A stretch of 64,000 nt of DNA from positions 3,348,001 to 3,412,000 of the forward strand of contig CP170561.1 in the NCBI GenBank assembly GCA_042701975.1, in the 5' to 3' direction. The translations under genes were made by a program, and so were the position numbers. This document shows positions 27,301 through 37,800 of the stretch, in pieces. Every line of letters begins with the position of its first letter. Position 1 is the first letter of the stretch. The notes below the pieces were generated by a model. The model made no database searches. It saw only the letters and a list, made by a program, of their open reading frames with translations, and was not told the DNA's origin. The DNA comes from JAFALK01 sp042701975. Lineage in GTDB: Bacteria > Pseudomonadota > Gammaproteobacteria > Burkholderiales > Burkholderiaceae_C.

Positions 27301-28814
27301 GAAAGCGCCTGCAGCTGGTCGCTGGACAGCACGGCGAACTGGTCGGGCGAGAAATGCGTCAGCGCGCGGGTGCTCAGGCCGGCAATCGCCGACGTGCCCA
27401 GGGCTGCGTACTGCGTGCCGGTCAGCTCGCTCAGCTGCAGAGTGTTCAGGGCCGCCACCTGCGCGCTGGTCAACTGCCCGAGCTGGTCGGTCGTCAGGCC
27501 GGCCACCTGGTCGGCGTTGAGGCCCTTGAGCGCGGTGGTCTTGATGGCGGCGATGTCGCTCGGGTCGATGCCGATCAGCTGCGAGGTGTTCAGTGCCTGG
27601 AACTGGCGCGAACTCAGCGCGGCGACTTGATTGCTTTCCAGGGCTTGCAGGTCTGCGCTGTCAAAGGACTGCAGCTGACCGACGCCGATCGAGCGCACCT
27701 GGCCCGTGCCCAGGCCGGCCATCTGGTCGGAGGTGAGGCTGGCCAGCACGTCGCCGGTGATCGAGCGCATGGCCTGGGTGTTGAGCACACGCAGGTCGTC
27801 GGTGGACAGCCCGGCGAGCTGGTCGGACGTGAGGCCCTTGAGCTGGCTGGACTGGAAGGACGCGATCTGGCGCGTGTTGAACGATTCCAGCTGGTCCGGC
27901 GTCAGCGAGCCGAACTGCAGCGAGTTCAGCGAGCGCAGGTTCTTGGAGTTCAGCGAGAGCAGGGCGTCGTCGTTCAGGCCCGCGATGGTCTCGGGCTGCA
28001 GGCCCTTCATCTGCGCGGTGGTCAGCGCAGCGATCTGCTGGGTGGTGAGCCCGTTCAGGCCATCGCTGCCCAGGGCTGAGAGCTGCCCGCTGGTCAGCGC
28101 GGCGATCTGCTTGGCGCTGAACTGCTGCAGCAGGTCCGGCACGATGGCCGTCAGCGTGGAGGTGGTCAGGCCGCGGATGCCGCTGGTGGACAGGGCCAGC
28201 ACGGAATCGTCAACGACGGCCGTGATCTGGTCGCTGGTCAGGCCCTTGGTCTGCGTGCCGGTCAGGCCGTGGATCTGGTTCGTGCCCATGCCCGACAGCT
28301 GGTCGGGCGTGAGGTTGCTGATCTGGTAGGTGGACAGGCCACGCAGCTGCGAGGAGTTCAGGCTCTCGATCTCGGCCACCGAGACCATGCCCAGCTGTTC
28401 GGTGTTGAGCGCGCGCAGCTGCGTGCTGGTCAACACATGGAACTGCGCCGTGTCCAGCGCGGCGAACTGCTCGGAGCTGAGGTGGCCGAGCCGATCGACG
28501 GTCAGAGACTTGACCTGGCTGGTGGTCAGCGCGCTGACTTGGTTGGGCGTGAGCGCGGAGACCGTCGCCAGGCTTAAGGAGTGGATCGTCGCCGTCTTGA
28601 TCGACGAGATGAGGTCGATGTTGAGCGCGGCGATATTGCCTTGCGCCAGGTAGTTCAGCGAGCGGGCGGTCAGCGAGGCGACCTGGGTGCCGGTCAGCGC
28701 CGCCACCTGCTCCTCGCTCATGGCCAGCCAGTCCTTCGGCCGCAGCAAAGCCAGTTGCGTGACGCTGAGCGCCGCAACTTCGGCCGGACTGAGGGCGGAA
28801 ATATCGACTGTCAT
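24384..28814 (-). CDS. Giant octapeptide-repeat protein 1 with EF-hand/RTX-like C-terminal domain
   Basis: A 1476-residue protein. From about residue 7 to 1237 it is an array of about 154 octapeptides of pattern L-[TSN]-[ST]-x-Q-[ILVF]-x-[AGS], for example LTSDQLAG and LSSRQFQA. The last 239 residues are a separate domain starting TPVVLDLDGNGIHTL, with calcium-loop motifs DLNGNGLID, DTNHDGKLD and DANHDGKTDAGE, a type common near the C-terminus of RTX/type I secreted proteins. There is no signal peptide and I saw no cysteine. The C-terminus is acidic then hydrophobic (SDDDDPQALTPLI), which would suit type I secretion, but no exporter is in the window. I do not recognise a named family for the array. 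A surface adhesin or S-layer-like role is inference. Confidence 0.82.
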   Translation of the reverse strand: MTVDISALSPAEVAALSVTQLALLRPKDWLAMSEEQVAALTGTQVASLTARSLNYLAQGNIAALNIDLISSIKTATIHSLSLATVSALTPNQVSALTTSQVKSLTVDRLGHLSSEQFAALDTAQFHVLTSTQLRALNTEQLGMVSVAEIESLNSSQLRGLSTYQISNLTPDQLSGMGTNQIHGLTGTQTKGLTSDQITAVVDDSVLALSTSGIRGLTTSTLTAIVPDLLQQFSAKQIAALTSGQLSALGSDGLNGLTTQQIAALTTAQMKGLQPETIAGLNDDALLSLNSKNLRSLNSLQFGSLTPDQLESFNTRQIASFQSSQLKGLTSDQLAGLSTDDLRVLNTQAMRSITGDVLASLTSDQMAGLGTGQVRSIGVGQLQSFDSADLQALESNQVAALSSRQFQALNTSQLIGIDPSDIAAIKTTALKGLNADQVAGLTTDQLGQLTSAQVAALNTLQLSELTGTQYAALGTSAIAGLSTRALTHFSPDQFAVLSSDQLQALSPTQIRSLKPIQIGDFTLDELNTLTTTQYAALTSAQFLALNTEQVAALTDTNFGALNANIIKALTTDQLAALSDSKIASLSTSQTHSLSMAQVGALSGTQLQQLNTDQLQAIQPQSIRGLNTDQFAALGQAVLALLSSAQLSALTIAQIKGLDHNNFGALTTEQFAVLSSSQLGAISTAEFGQLDPGLVGSIRPTNLQALHTDQFAVLSVDQVAALGSAQLAALDSAHIATLNASQIAALASNALTGLRINPLQSLRSDQLQALTDEQIQGLRTNQITQLTAAQVGELTVGEVLALTSNQFRALNNLQIGALNSDQVAALGAEDLSVMTTRSLLGFGTQQIGLINAAAFDALDTQQIAALTPGQIGALNGSQLQGLNSFQISHLTSAALRALTSDQIDALDPSQLTYLNTRQIGVLNSSQTAALDASELASLTTAQYAGMRGAQLAGLDATQLNAVPTEGLAALSTQVIVGLTSDEITFLDDAHLMALRPDQIAVLGIGQITALSAAQIAVLTTVQAAALRDLQVRAWTTDQFAALTTDDIGVLSTRVMRALTPDDITALDTDQIHALTSIQVAAMGSYQLSGLEAEDLGALTSSAFAGLPLSALAALPSNAILALTSDQIHGLSTQVLSALSTAAISLMSTEAIEALSSQQVAAMTTAQIHVISSDAFATFASEDMKALTVNQIHALTTDQIAAITTTMVLGFETKDILALSMDQVSALTSDAVQAMNGSQLNALFLATPVVLDLDGNGIHTLSASQGVLFDINGTGVKQQYGWVGSGDGLLAMDLNGNGLIDSGKELFGTGTILANGQHAANGYQAMLAQDTNHDGKLDAHDANFNKLVVWVDANHDGKTDAGELKTLTELGITELDLSASKGTATDNGNLLGLTSSYKTADGKTHDMADVWFAKDTNAAASTPSKDDLLVGPHVQHPAATPDATSATASTAAQHTAHHAALLHHRRSDDDDPQALTPLI

Positions 28815-28854
28815 GATCGCCCGAGGCTAACCGACGCTCTTCAGCAAAGCGAAA

Positions 28855-28874
28855 CCGGGGGCCGCAGCCCCCGG
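28855..28874 (-). terminator. Hairpin with partial T-tract between the two giant genes
   Basis: On the minus strand an 8-bp perfect stem CCGGGGGC / GCCCCCGG with a 4-nt loop follows the stop of the larger giant gene by 13 nt and is followed by TTTCGCTTT. It is probably an intrinsic terminator or attenuator that reduces read-through into the smaller giant gene. Confidence 0.7.
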
Positions 28875-28887
28875 AATTTCTTCACGG

Positions 28888-31800
28888 TTACAGCAGCGGC
28901 TTGAATCCGCCGTCTTCGTCATCCGGCTTCTGCTTGATCACTGCCGCGTGGGCCGTCGTGTCGTGTGCGGTGTGCGTCGTGCCAGCCGTGCTGGTCGAGG
29001 TCGCACCCGGCAACACCGTGTCGGACGGTCCGCTGAGCAGTTCGTTCAGCTTGGGCGCGGCGCTTGCCGTTGCGTTGCTGTCCGTCTTGCCGTTGAACCA
29101 GACGTCGGCCATGTCGTGGCTGACACCGTCGGCCGTCTTGAACGTCGCCGTCAGACCCAGCAGGTTGCCGTTGTCCACGGCCGAGCCCTTGGTGGCCGTC
29201 AGGTCGAGTTCGACGATGCCCAGGTCCACCAGGCCCTTCAACTCGCCCGCATCGGTCTTGCCATCGTGGTTGGCATCGACCCAGATCTTGAGCTTGTCGA
29301 AGTTGGCGTCAGCGGTGGTGAGCTTGCCGTCGTGGTTGGTGTCTTGCGCCATCATCGCCACGAAGCCGTTGGCCGCGTGCTGACCGTTGGCCAGGATCGT
29401 GCCGGAGCCGAACAGTTCCGCACCGCTATTGATCTTGCCGTCGCCGTTCAGGTCCATCGCCAGCAGACCGTCGGTGCCGGAGACCCAGCCGTGCTTGGTC
29501 GTGCTGCCGGTGCCCGTCAGGTCGAAGGTGTTGCCCTGGGCAGCCGCCAGCGTGTGCACGCCGTTGCCGTCCAGGTCCAGCACCACCGGCGTCGAGCCGA
29601 ACAGCGCGCCGTACTGCTCCGTCGTCATCGCCTGGATCTGATCGCTGTTGAAGGCGAGGGACTGGGCCATGCTCATGCTGGCCAGGTCCTGCGTCTCGAA
29701 GCCCGAGATCTGGTCCGTCGTGAAGGCCTGGATCTGGTCGGTCGTGATGCCGTCGATCTGGGCCGTCGTGAAGTGGGCGATGTTGTCGGTCGTCAGCGAG
29801 GCGATCTGGTCCGTGTGCAGCGCGCCGACCTGGAAGGACGACAGCGAAGTCAGCTGGACCGAGCTCATGCCGTGGATCGCATCCGTGCTCAGGGCCACCA
29901 GTTGCGTGGTGTCCAGGGCATGGAACTGGGCGCTGCTGAAGGCGGCGACCTGTTCGCTTTCCAGCGCGGCGATCTGATCGGTCGAGAAGCCGTGCAGGGC
30001 CGCCGTGGCGATGGCGTGCAGGCCGTCGGTGGCGATCGCGGCGATGTCGTCCGTGCCGATGCCGGAGATCTGCGAGCTGTTCAGCGCGCCCCACTGCTGA
30101 GAAGTCAGCGCGTGGATGTGCGAGCTGTCGAGCGCACCGAAGTCGGCGGAGTCGAAGGCCGACAGGTGGTTCGTGCCGATGGCCACGAAGTCCTGCGTGT
30201 CGATCGCGGCAACCTGGTCAGACGTCATCGCATGCAGCTGCATCGTCGACAGTGCCGCCACCTGGTTGGAGGTGAAGGCCACCACGTCGTCGGTGGACAG
30301 CGTGCTCACCTGCAGCGTGTTCAGCGCAGCGACCTGCAGGGTCGACAGCGTCTGGACCTGGATGGTGTCCAGACCGCTCAGCTGCAGGCTCGACAGCGAA
30401 GCCAGCGTGTTGGTGTTCAGCGAGGTCAGGTCGGCCGTCTCGATGGCGGCGATCTGGTCGCTGGACAGGCCGGCGGCCTGGTTCGAGCTGATCGAGGCGA
30501 CCTGGCTGGAGGTCAGGGCCACGACGTTGTCGGTCGAGAAGGCACCGATCTGGCTGGAACCGAAGGCACGCAGCTGGACGCTCGTCAGGGCCTGGACGTC
30601 GTCCGTGTCCATCGTGTTGACCTGCGAGGTCGTCAGCGAGGACAGCTGGTTGGTGGCCAGGGCGCGGATCTGCTGGCTGTTGAAGGCGTTCAGGTCGTCA
30701 GAAGACAGCGTGCTGACCTGCAGCGTGGTGAGCGCGCCGACTTGCGTCGTGCTCAGGCCGCCGATCTGCGTGCTGTCCAGTGCGCCGAGCTGGTCGCTGT
30801 TCAGGGCACGCAGGGCGGCCGTGGACAGGTACTTGATGTCGGCGGACTCGATGGCGTTGACCTGGTCGCTCGTCAGGCCGAGGACCTGCACCGAGTTCAG
30901 CGCGCCGACCTGGCCCGAGGTCAGGGCGACGACGGCGTCGGTGGACAGAGCGCCGACTTGGGCAGAGTTCAGCGCTGCCAGCTGAGTGCTGGTCAGGGCC
31001 TGCACATCGTCCGTGGCCATCGTGTTGACCAGCGAGGTGGTCAGCGCGGCGAGCTGGGCGGTGGTCAGGGCGCGGATTTCCGTGCTCGTCAGGGCGTTGA
31101 AGTCATCGCTGTTGAGCTGGCTGACCTGCGTCGTCGTGAGCGAGGCCACCTGGGCTGTCGTCAGGGCGCCGATCTGCGTCGAGTCGAGCGCGCCGAGCTG
31201 GTCGCTGTTGAAGGCGCGCAGCGCGGCCGTGGTCAGCGCCTTCACGTCGGTGGACTCGATCGCACCGACCTGGTCGCTGGACATGCCGGCGGCCTGGGCC
31301 GAGTTGATCGCGCCGACTTGCGTGGAGGTCAGGGCGACGATGTTGTCGGTCGAGAGCGCTCCGAACTGCGCCGAGTTCAGCGTGTTCAGCTGGTTGGTCG
31401 CCAGGGCCTGGACGTTGGCGCTGGTCAGCGTGCTGACTTCGTCGGTCGTCAGCGCGCCGATCTGGGCCGTCGAGAGGGCGCGGATCTGGTTGCTGGTGAA
31501 GGCGTTCAGGTCATCGCTCTGCAGTTGGCTGACCTGCAGCGTGGTCAGGGCGCCGACCTGTGCGGTCGTCAACGCGGTGACCTGCGTCGAATCCAGGGCG
31601 GCAAGCTGGTCGCTGTTCAGGGCGCGCAGGGCGGCACTGCTCAGGGACTTGATGTCGCTGGACTCGATGGCGCCGACCTGGTCGCTGGACAGGCCCAGGG
31701 CCTGTGCCGAGCTCAGTGCGCCGACTTGCGTGGAGGTCAGGGCAACGATGTTGTCCGTGGACAGGGCGCCGATCTGCGAGGAGTTCAGCGCGGCCAGCTG

Positions 31801-34800
31801 GTTGGTGGCCAGGGCCTGGACACCGGCGCTGGTGAGCGTGTTGACTTCGTCGGTGGTCAGGGCCGCCACTTGAGCCGTCGTCAGGGCGCGAACCTGGGCG
31901 CTGGTGAAGGCGTTCAGGTCATCGCTCTGCAGCTGGCTGACCTGTTGCGTCGTCAGCTGCGAGACCTGGGCCGTCGTCAGGCCTTGGACCTGCTGGCTGT
32001 CCAGGGCGGCGAGCTGGTCGCTGTTCAGTGCACGCAGGGCGGCGCTGGTCAGGGCCTTGATGTCGCTGGATTCCACAGCAGCCATCTGGTCGGTGGTGAG
32101 ACCGGCCACCTGGGCGGAGTTCAGCGCGCCGACCTGGGTCGAGCTCAGGGCCACGATGTTGTCGCTGGACAGGGCACCGATCTGGTCGGAGCCCAGCGCG
32201 GCGATCTGCGGCGTGGACAGGGCCTGGACGTCGGCCGATTCCATGCTGTTGATCTGCGAGGTCGTCAGGGCGTGGACCTGAGCAGTACCCAGGGCGCGCA
32301 CTTGCAGCGTGGTCAGGGCGTTGAGGTCGTCGCTGCCCAGCTGGCTGACCTGCAGGGTCGTCAGTGCGGCCACCTGCTGCGTCTGCAGCGCGCCGATCTG
32401 GGTCGAGTTCAGCGAGGCGAGCTCATCGCTCGTCAGCACCGCCACCTGGGCCGTGCCGAGGGCGCGCAGCTGCGTGCTGTTCAGGGCCGAGAAGGTGTCG
32501 GTCGAGAGCGTGCTGACCTGCAGCGTCGTCAGGGCGCCGACCTGGATCGTGGTCAGGCCGCCGACTTGCGTGGAGTCCAGACCGCCGAGCTGGTCGCTGT
32601 TCAGCGCGCGCAGGGCGGAGGTGCTCAGGGCGCCGAGGTCATTCGACTCGATGGCGTTGATCTGCGAGGAGTCGAGGCCAGTGACCTGCGTGGAGGTCAG
32701 CGAGCCGACCTGCGCCGAGGTCAGGGCCACGATGCCGTCGCTGGCGATGGCGCCGACCTGGGCGCTGTTCAGCGCGCGGATCTGCGTCGTGGTGAGGGCC
32801 TGGACATCGGCCGTCTCCATCGTGCTGACCTGACTGCTGGTCAGTGCGGCCACCTGGGCCGTGGTCAGGGCGCGGACTTCCGTGCTGTTGAAGGCGTTCA
32901 GGTCATCGCTGCCCAGCGTGCTGACTTGCAGCGTCGTGAGCGCGGCCACCTGCGTGGTCGTCAGGGCGCCGATCTGCGCGGAGTCGAGCGCGGCGAGCTG
33001 GTCGCTCGTCAGCGTGCGCAGGGCGGAGGTGCCCAGGGCCTTGATGTCGACGGACTCGATGGCGGCCATCTGGTCGGTCGAGAGGCCCGTCACTTGCGTC
33101 GAGGTCAGCGCGCCGACCTGGGTGGAGTCGAGGCCGACGATGCTGTCCGTGGACAGCGCGCCGACCTGGCTCGAGTTCAGCGCTTGCAGCTGGCGGCTGG
33201 TGAAGGCGTGAACGTCGTCGCTCGTCATGGAGCTGACTTCGTCGGTCGTCAGGGCGCCGATCTGCGAGGTCGTCAGGGCGCGGACCTGGACGCTGTTGAG
33301 GGCGTTCAGGTTGTCCGTGCTCAGCTGCGAGATCTGGGTTGTGGTGAGCGCGGCCACCTGGACCGTGCTCAGGCCGCCGATCTGGTCAGTGCCCAGGCCA
33401 CCCAGCTGGTCGCTGTTCAGCGCGCGCAGGGCCAGGGTCGAGAGCGCCTTGAGGTCGCTGGACTCGATGGCACCCATCTGGTCGCTGGAGAGGCCGGCCA
33501 CGCTGGCCGACGTCAGCGCGCCGACCTGCTGCGAGGTCAAGGCGACGATGTTGTCGGTGGACAGGGCGCCGATCTGGTCGGACTTCAGGGCCACGATCTG
33601 CGTGCTGGTCAGGGCTTGCACGTCATCGCTGGCCATGCTGTTGACCTGCGAGGTCGTCAGCGCGCCGAGCTGAGCCGTGGACAGCGCGCGGATTTGCTGG
33701 CTGTTGAAGGCGTTCAGGCTGTCGGTGGCCAGCTGGCTGATCTGCGCGGTGGTCAGGGCTGCGACCTGCGTGGTCAGGAAGGCGCCGACCTGCGTGGAGT
33801 TCAGCGCGGCGATCTCGTCGGTCGTCAGCGCGCCGATCTGCGGCGTGGTCAGGGCGCGCAGCTGCGTGCTGCTGAAGGACGAGAAGTCGTCCGTCGTCAG
33901 CTGGCTGACCTGCGTGGTCGTCAGGGCCGCAATCTGGTTGGTGCCCAGGCCGCCGATCTGGTCGGAGTCGAGCGCAGCCAGCTGGTCGCTGGACAGGGCG
34001 CGCAGCGCGGCGCTGTTGATTGCCTTGATGTCGTTGGACTCGATGGCAGCCATCTGGTCGGTCGACAGGCCCTTGACCTGCACCGAGCTCAGCGACGCAA
34101 CCTGGGCCGAGTTCAGGGCCACGATGGCGTCGCTGGAGAAGGCGCCGATCTGGTCGGACTTGAGCGCGGCGAGCTGGGCCGTCGTCATCACCGACACGTC
34201 GTCCGTGTCCATGGTGCTGATCTGGCTCGTGGTCAGCGCCTGCACCTGTGCGGTGGTCAGGGCGCGGACTTGCGTGCTGGTCAGGGCGTTCAGGTCATCG
34301 CTGACCAGGGTGCTGACCTGCGTGGTCTGCAGCGAGGAGACCTGCGTGGTCGACAGCGCGCCGATCTGCGTGGAGTCCAGGGCGGCGACTTGGTCGCTGT
34401 CCAGGGTGCGCAGCGGCGAGGTGTTCAGCGCCTTGATCGTGTTCGAGGCGATGGCCTGCATCTGGTCCGTCGTCAGGCCCGGCACCTGGGCCGAGGTCAG
34501 CGAACCGATGTGGGTGGAGTTCAGCGCGGCGATCGAGTCTGTGGACAGGGCGCCGATCTGGCCCGAGTTCAGGGCGCGGAACTGCGTGGAGTTCAGCGAC
34601 TGGACGTCATCGCTGGCCATGGTCGAGACCTGTGTGGTCGTCAGCGAACCGACCTGGGCCGTCGAGAGAGCCTTGATCTGGTTGCTGGTCAGCGCGTTCA
34701 AGTCATCGCTGTTCAGCTGGCTGACCTGCGTGGTCGACAGGGCGCTGACTTGAGCAGTGCTCAGCGAACCGACCTGGTTGGAATCCAGGGCAGCGAGCTG

Positions 34801-37800
34801 GTCGCTGTTCAGCGCGCGCAGGGCCGCGGTGTTCAGAGCCTTGACGTCGACGGTCTCGAGCGCGGCCATCTGGTCGGTCGAGAGGCCCGCCACCTGGGCC
34901 GAGCTCAGCGAGCCGACCTGGACCGAGTTCAGCGCCACGATGCTGTCGGTGGACAGGGCGCCGATCTGGTCGGAGTTCAGGGCGCGCAGCTGAGCCGTCG
35001 TCAGGGCGGCCAGGTCGTCGGTGTGCAGGTTGTTCAGCTGCAGCGTGGACAGGGCGGCCACTTGCGTGGTGCTCAGGGCGCGGATTTCAGCGCTGTTGAA
35101 GGCGTTGATGCTGTCGGTCGGCAGCGTGTTGATCTGCAGCGTGGACAGTGCGGCCACCTGCACGGTGGACAGGCCGGCGATCTGGTCGGTGTCCAGCGCG
35201 CCGACCTGGTCGGTCGTCAGCGCGCGCAGGGCGGCGGTGCTCAGCGCCTTGAGGGCGCCGGTGTCGATGGCCTGGACCTGGTCGGTCGTCAGACCGGCCA
35301 CTTGCAGCGTGGACAGGGCGCCGACCTGGATCGACGACAGCGCGCCGACGGCGTCCGTCGACAGGGCGTGGATCTGGTCGGAACCGAAGGCGCGGAATTG
35401 CGAAGAGGTCAGCGAGCGGACGTCATCCGTCTCCATGCCGTTGACCTGGTCGGTCGTCAGTGCGCCGACTTGCGTGGACGACAGCGCGCGGATCTGCTGG
35501 CTGTTGAAAGCGTTCAGCTCATCCGAGGCCAGCAGGCTGACCTGCTGGGTCGTCAGGCCCGAGATCTGGCCCGTCGTGAAGGCGACGGTCTGGGTCGAGT
35601 CGAAGGCGGTGAACTGGTCGGAGTTCAGCGAGCGCAGTGCGGCGCTGGACAGGGCACGGACATCCGAGCTGTCCAGGGCAGTGACCTCGTCGGTCGTCAT
35701 GCCGGCCAGCTGCTTGGAGTTCAGCACGGCCACTTGCGCGGAGTTCAGGGCGGCGAAGTTCGTCGTGCCCATCGCGCCGAGCTGGTCGGAGTTGACGGCG
35801 GACACCTGCACGGTCGTGAAGGCGGCGACGTCGTCGCTTTCCATCGTGCTGACTTGCGTCGTCGACAGGGCGGCGATCTGCGCGGTGTTCAGCGCGCGGA
35901 TCTGCGAGCTGTTGAAGGCGTTCAGTTCATCAGAAGCCAGCACGGCGACCTGGGCGGTCAGCAGTGCGCTGACCTGGACGCTGGACAGCTGGCTGATCTG
36001 GTCGGAGGTGAAGGCGCTGAACTGGTCGGTGTTCAGGGCACGCAGCGCGGCCGTGGACAGCGCGCGCATGTCGATGCTCTCGATCGCCGCCACCTGGTCG
36101 GTGGTCAGGCCGCCGAGCTGCTTGGTGTTGATCGAGCCAATCTGGTTCGGCTGCGAGGTCAGCGCGGCGATGTTATCCGTCGCGAAGGCGCCCATCTGCG
36201 AGGAGTTGAACGCCTGCAGCTGCGCGGTGGTCAGCGCCTGCACGTCGTCGCTCTGCATGGTGTTGACCACGTCGGTCGACAGGCCAGCCAGTTGAGCGGT
36301 GGTCAGCGAGCGGATCTGCTGGCTGTTGAAGGCGTTGAATTCGTCCGAACCCAGGGCCGCGACTTGCGCGGTGGTCAGCGCGCCGACCTGCACGGTCGTC
36401 AGGGCCGAGGTCTGGTCGGAATTGAGCGCACCGAACTGGTCGGTGTTCAGGGCGCGCAGCGCCGTGGAATTCATGGCGCGCAGGTCGTTGCTCTCGATGG
36501 CGACCATCTGGTCGGTCGTGAGGCCGGCGACTTGCGTGGAGCTCAGGGCAGCGACCTGGTTGGTGCCCAGGCCGGCGATGGCGTCAGTCGACAGCGCGCC
36601 GATCTGGGCCGAGTTCAGGGCGTGGATCTGCGCCGTGCTCATGGCGCCGACGTCGTCGCTGAGCATGGCGCTCAGCTGGTCGGTGGTCAGGGCCGCCACG
36701 TGGGCCGTGGTCAGCGCGCGGATCTGGCTGCTGTCCAGGGCGTTGAGGTCGTCCGAAGACAGGTTGACCACCTGAGCGGTGGTCAGCACGGAAACCTGGG
36801 TCGAGGTCAGCGCGGCGATTTGGTCGGACTCGAGCGCGGCGAACTGGTCGGTGCCGATGGCACGCAGGGCCGAGCTGGTCAGCGCCTTGATGTCCTGGGA
36901 CTCGATGGCGTGAACCTGGTCGCTGTTCAGGCCGACGATCTGCTGCGAGGTCAGCGAGCCGATCTGCGAGCTGCTCATCGCCGTGATGGCGTCGCTGGTC
37001 AGCACGGACAGCTGGGCTGAGCCCAGGGCGCGCAGCTGCGTGGTCAGCAGGGCGGCAACGTCGTCGGTGGACAGACCACCCATCTGGTCGGTGGACAGCG
37101 AACCAACCTGGGCGGTGCTCAGGGCGCGGATCTGCGAGGTGTCCAGCGCCGAGATTTCGCTACTGTCGATCTGGCGCAATTGCGCCGTGGACAGCGCGGC
37201 GACCTGGTTGGTGGACAGCGCCGTCAGCTGGGTCGAATCGAAAGCGGCGATGTCGTCGGTGGACAGGGCACGCAGGGCGGCCGTAGACAGGGCATGGACG
37301 GCGTCGCTCGTCAGCGCGTGCGCCTGGTCGGAATTCAGCGCGCTGGCCTGGGCGCTGGTCAGTGCGGCGGCCTGCTCGGTTTCAAGCGCGGCAACGGCGT
37401 CGGAGGAGAGGGCGCCGATCTGCTTGGAGGTCAGGGCGCGGATCTGGTCCGAGCGCAGGGCCTGCACGTCCGCCGTTTCCAGTGCGGCGATCTGGTCCGT
37501 GGTCATCGCCACGAGCTGCGCGCTGTTGAAGGCGCGGAACTGATCGCTGCCCAGGGCGTTCAGGCTGTCCGACGACAGGTGGTTGATCTGCGAGGTGTTC
37601 AGCGAGGCGACCTGGCGCGTGTCCAGGGCCGCGAAGGTGTCGGACGACAGTGCGTTGATCTGGTCCGTGGTCAGCGTCTTGATCGCTGCGGTGTTCAGCG
37701 CGCGCAGGTCCTGGGTCTCGATGGCCGCCAGGCTGGTCGTCGTGATGAACGAGATGGCCTTGGTCGTCAGCGTGCTGAACTGCGACGTCGTCAAGGCCTG

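Noticed and set aside
24366..28079. A 1237-codon plus-strand frame across the smaller giant gene
   Set aside because: Same reason: antisense shadow of the repeat array.
28948..37020. A 2690-codon open frame on the plus strand across the larger giant gene
   Set aside because: It is the antisense of the octapeptide array; the codon period keeps it open. It lacks a start signal and family character, while the minus frame shows the repeat and conserved C-terminal domain.
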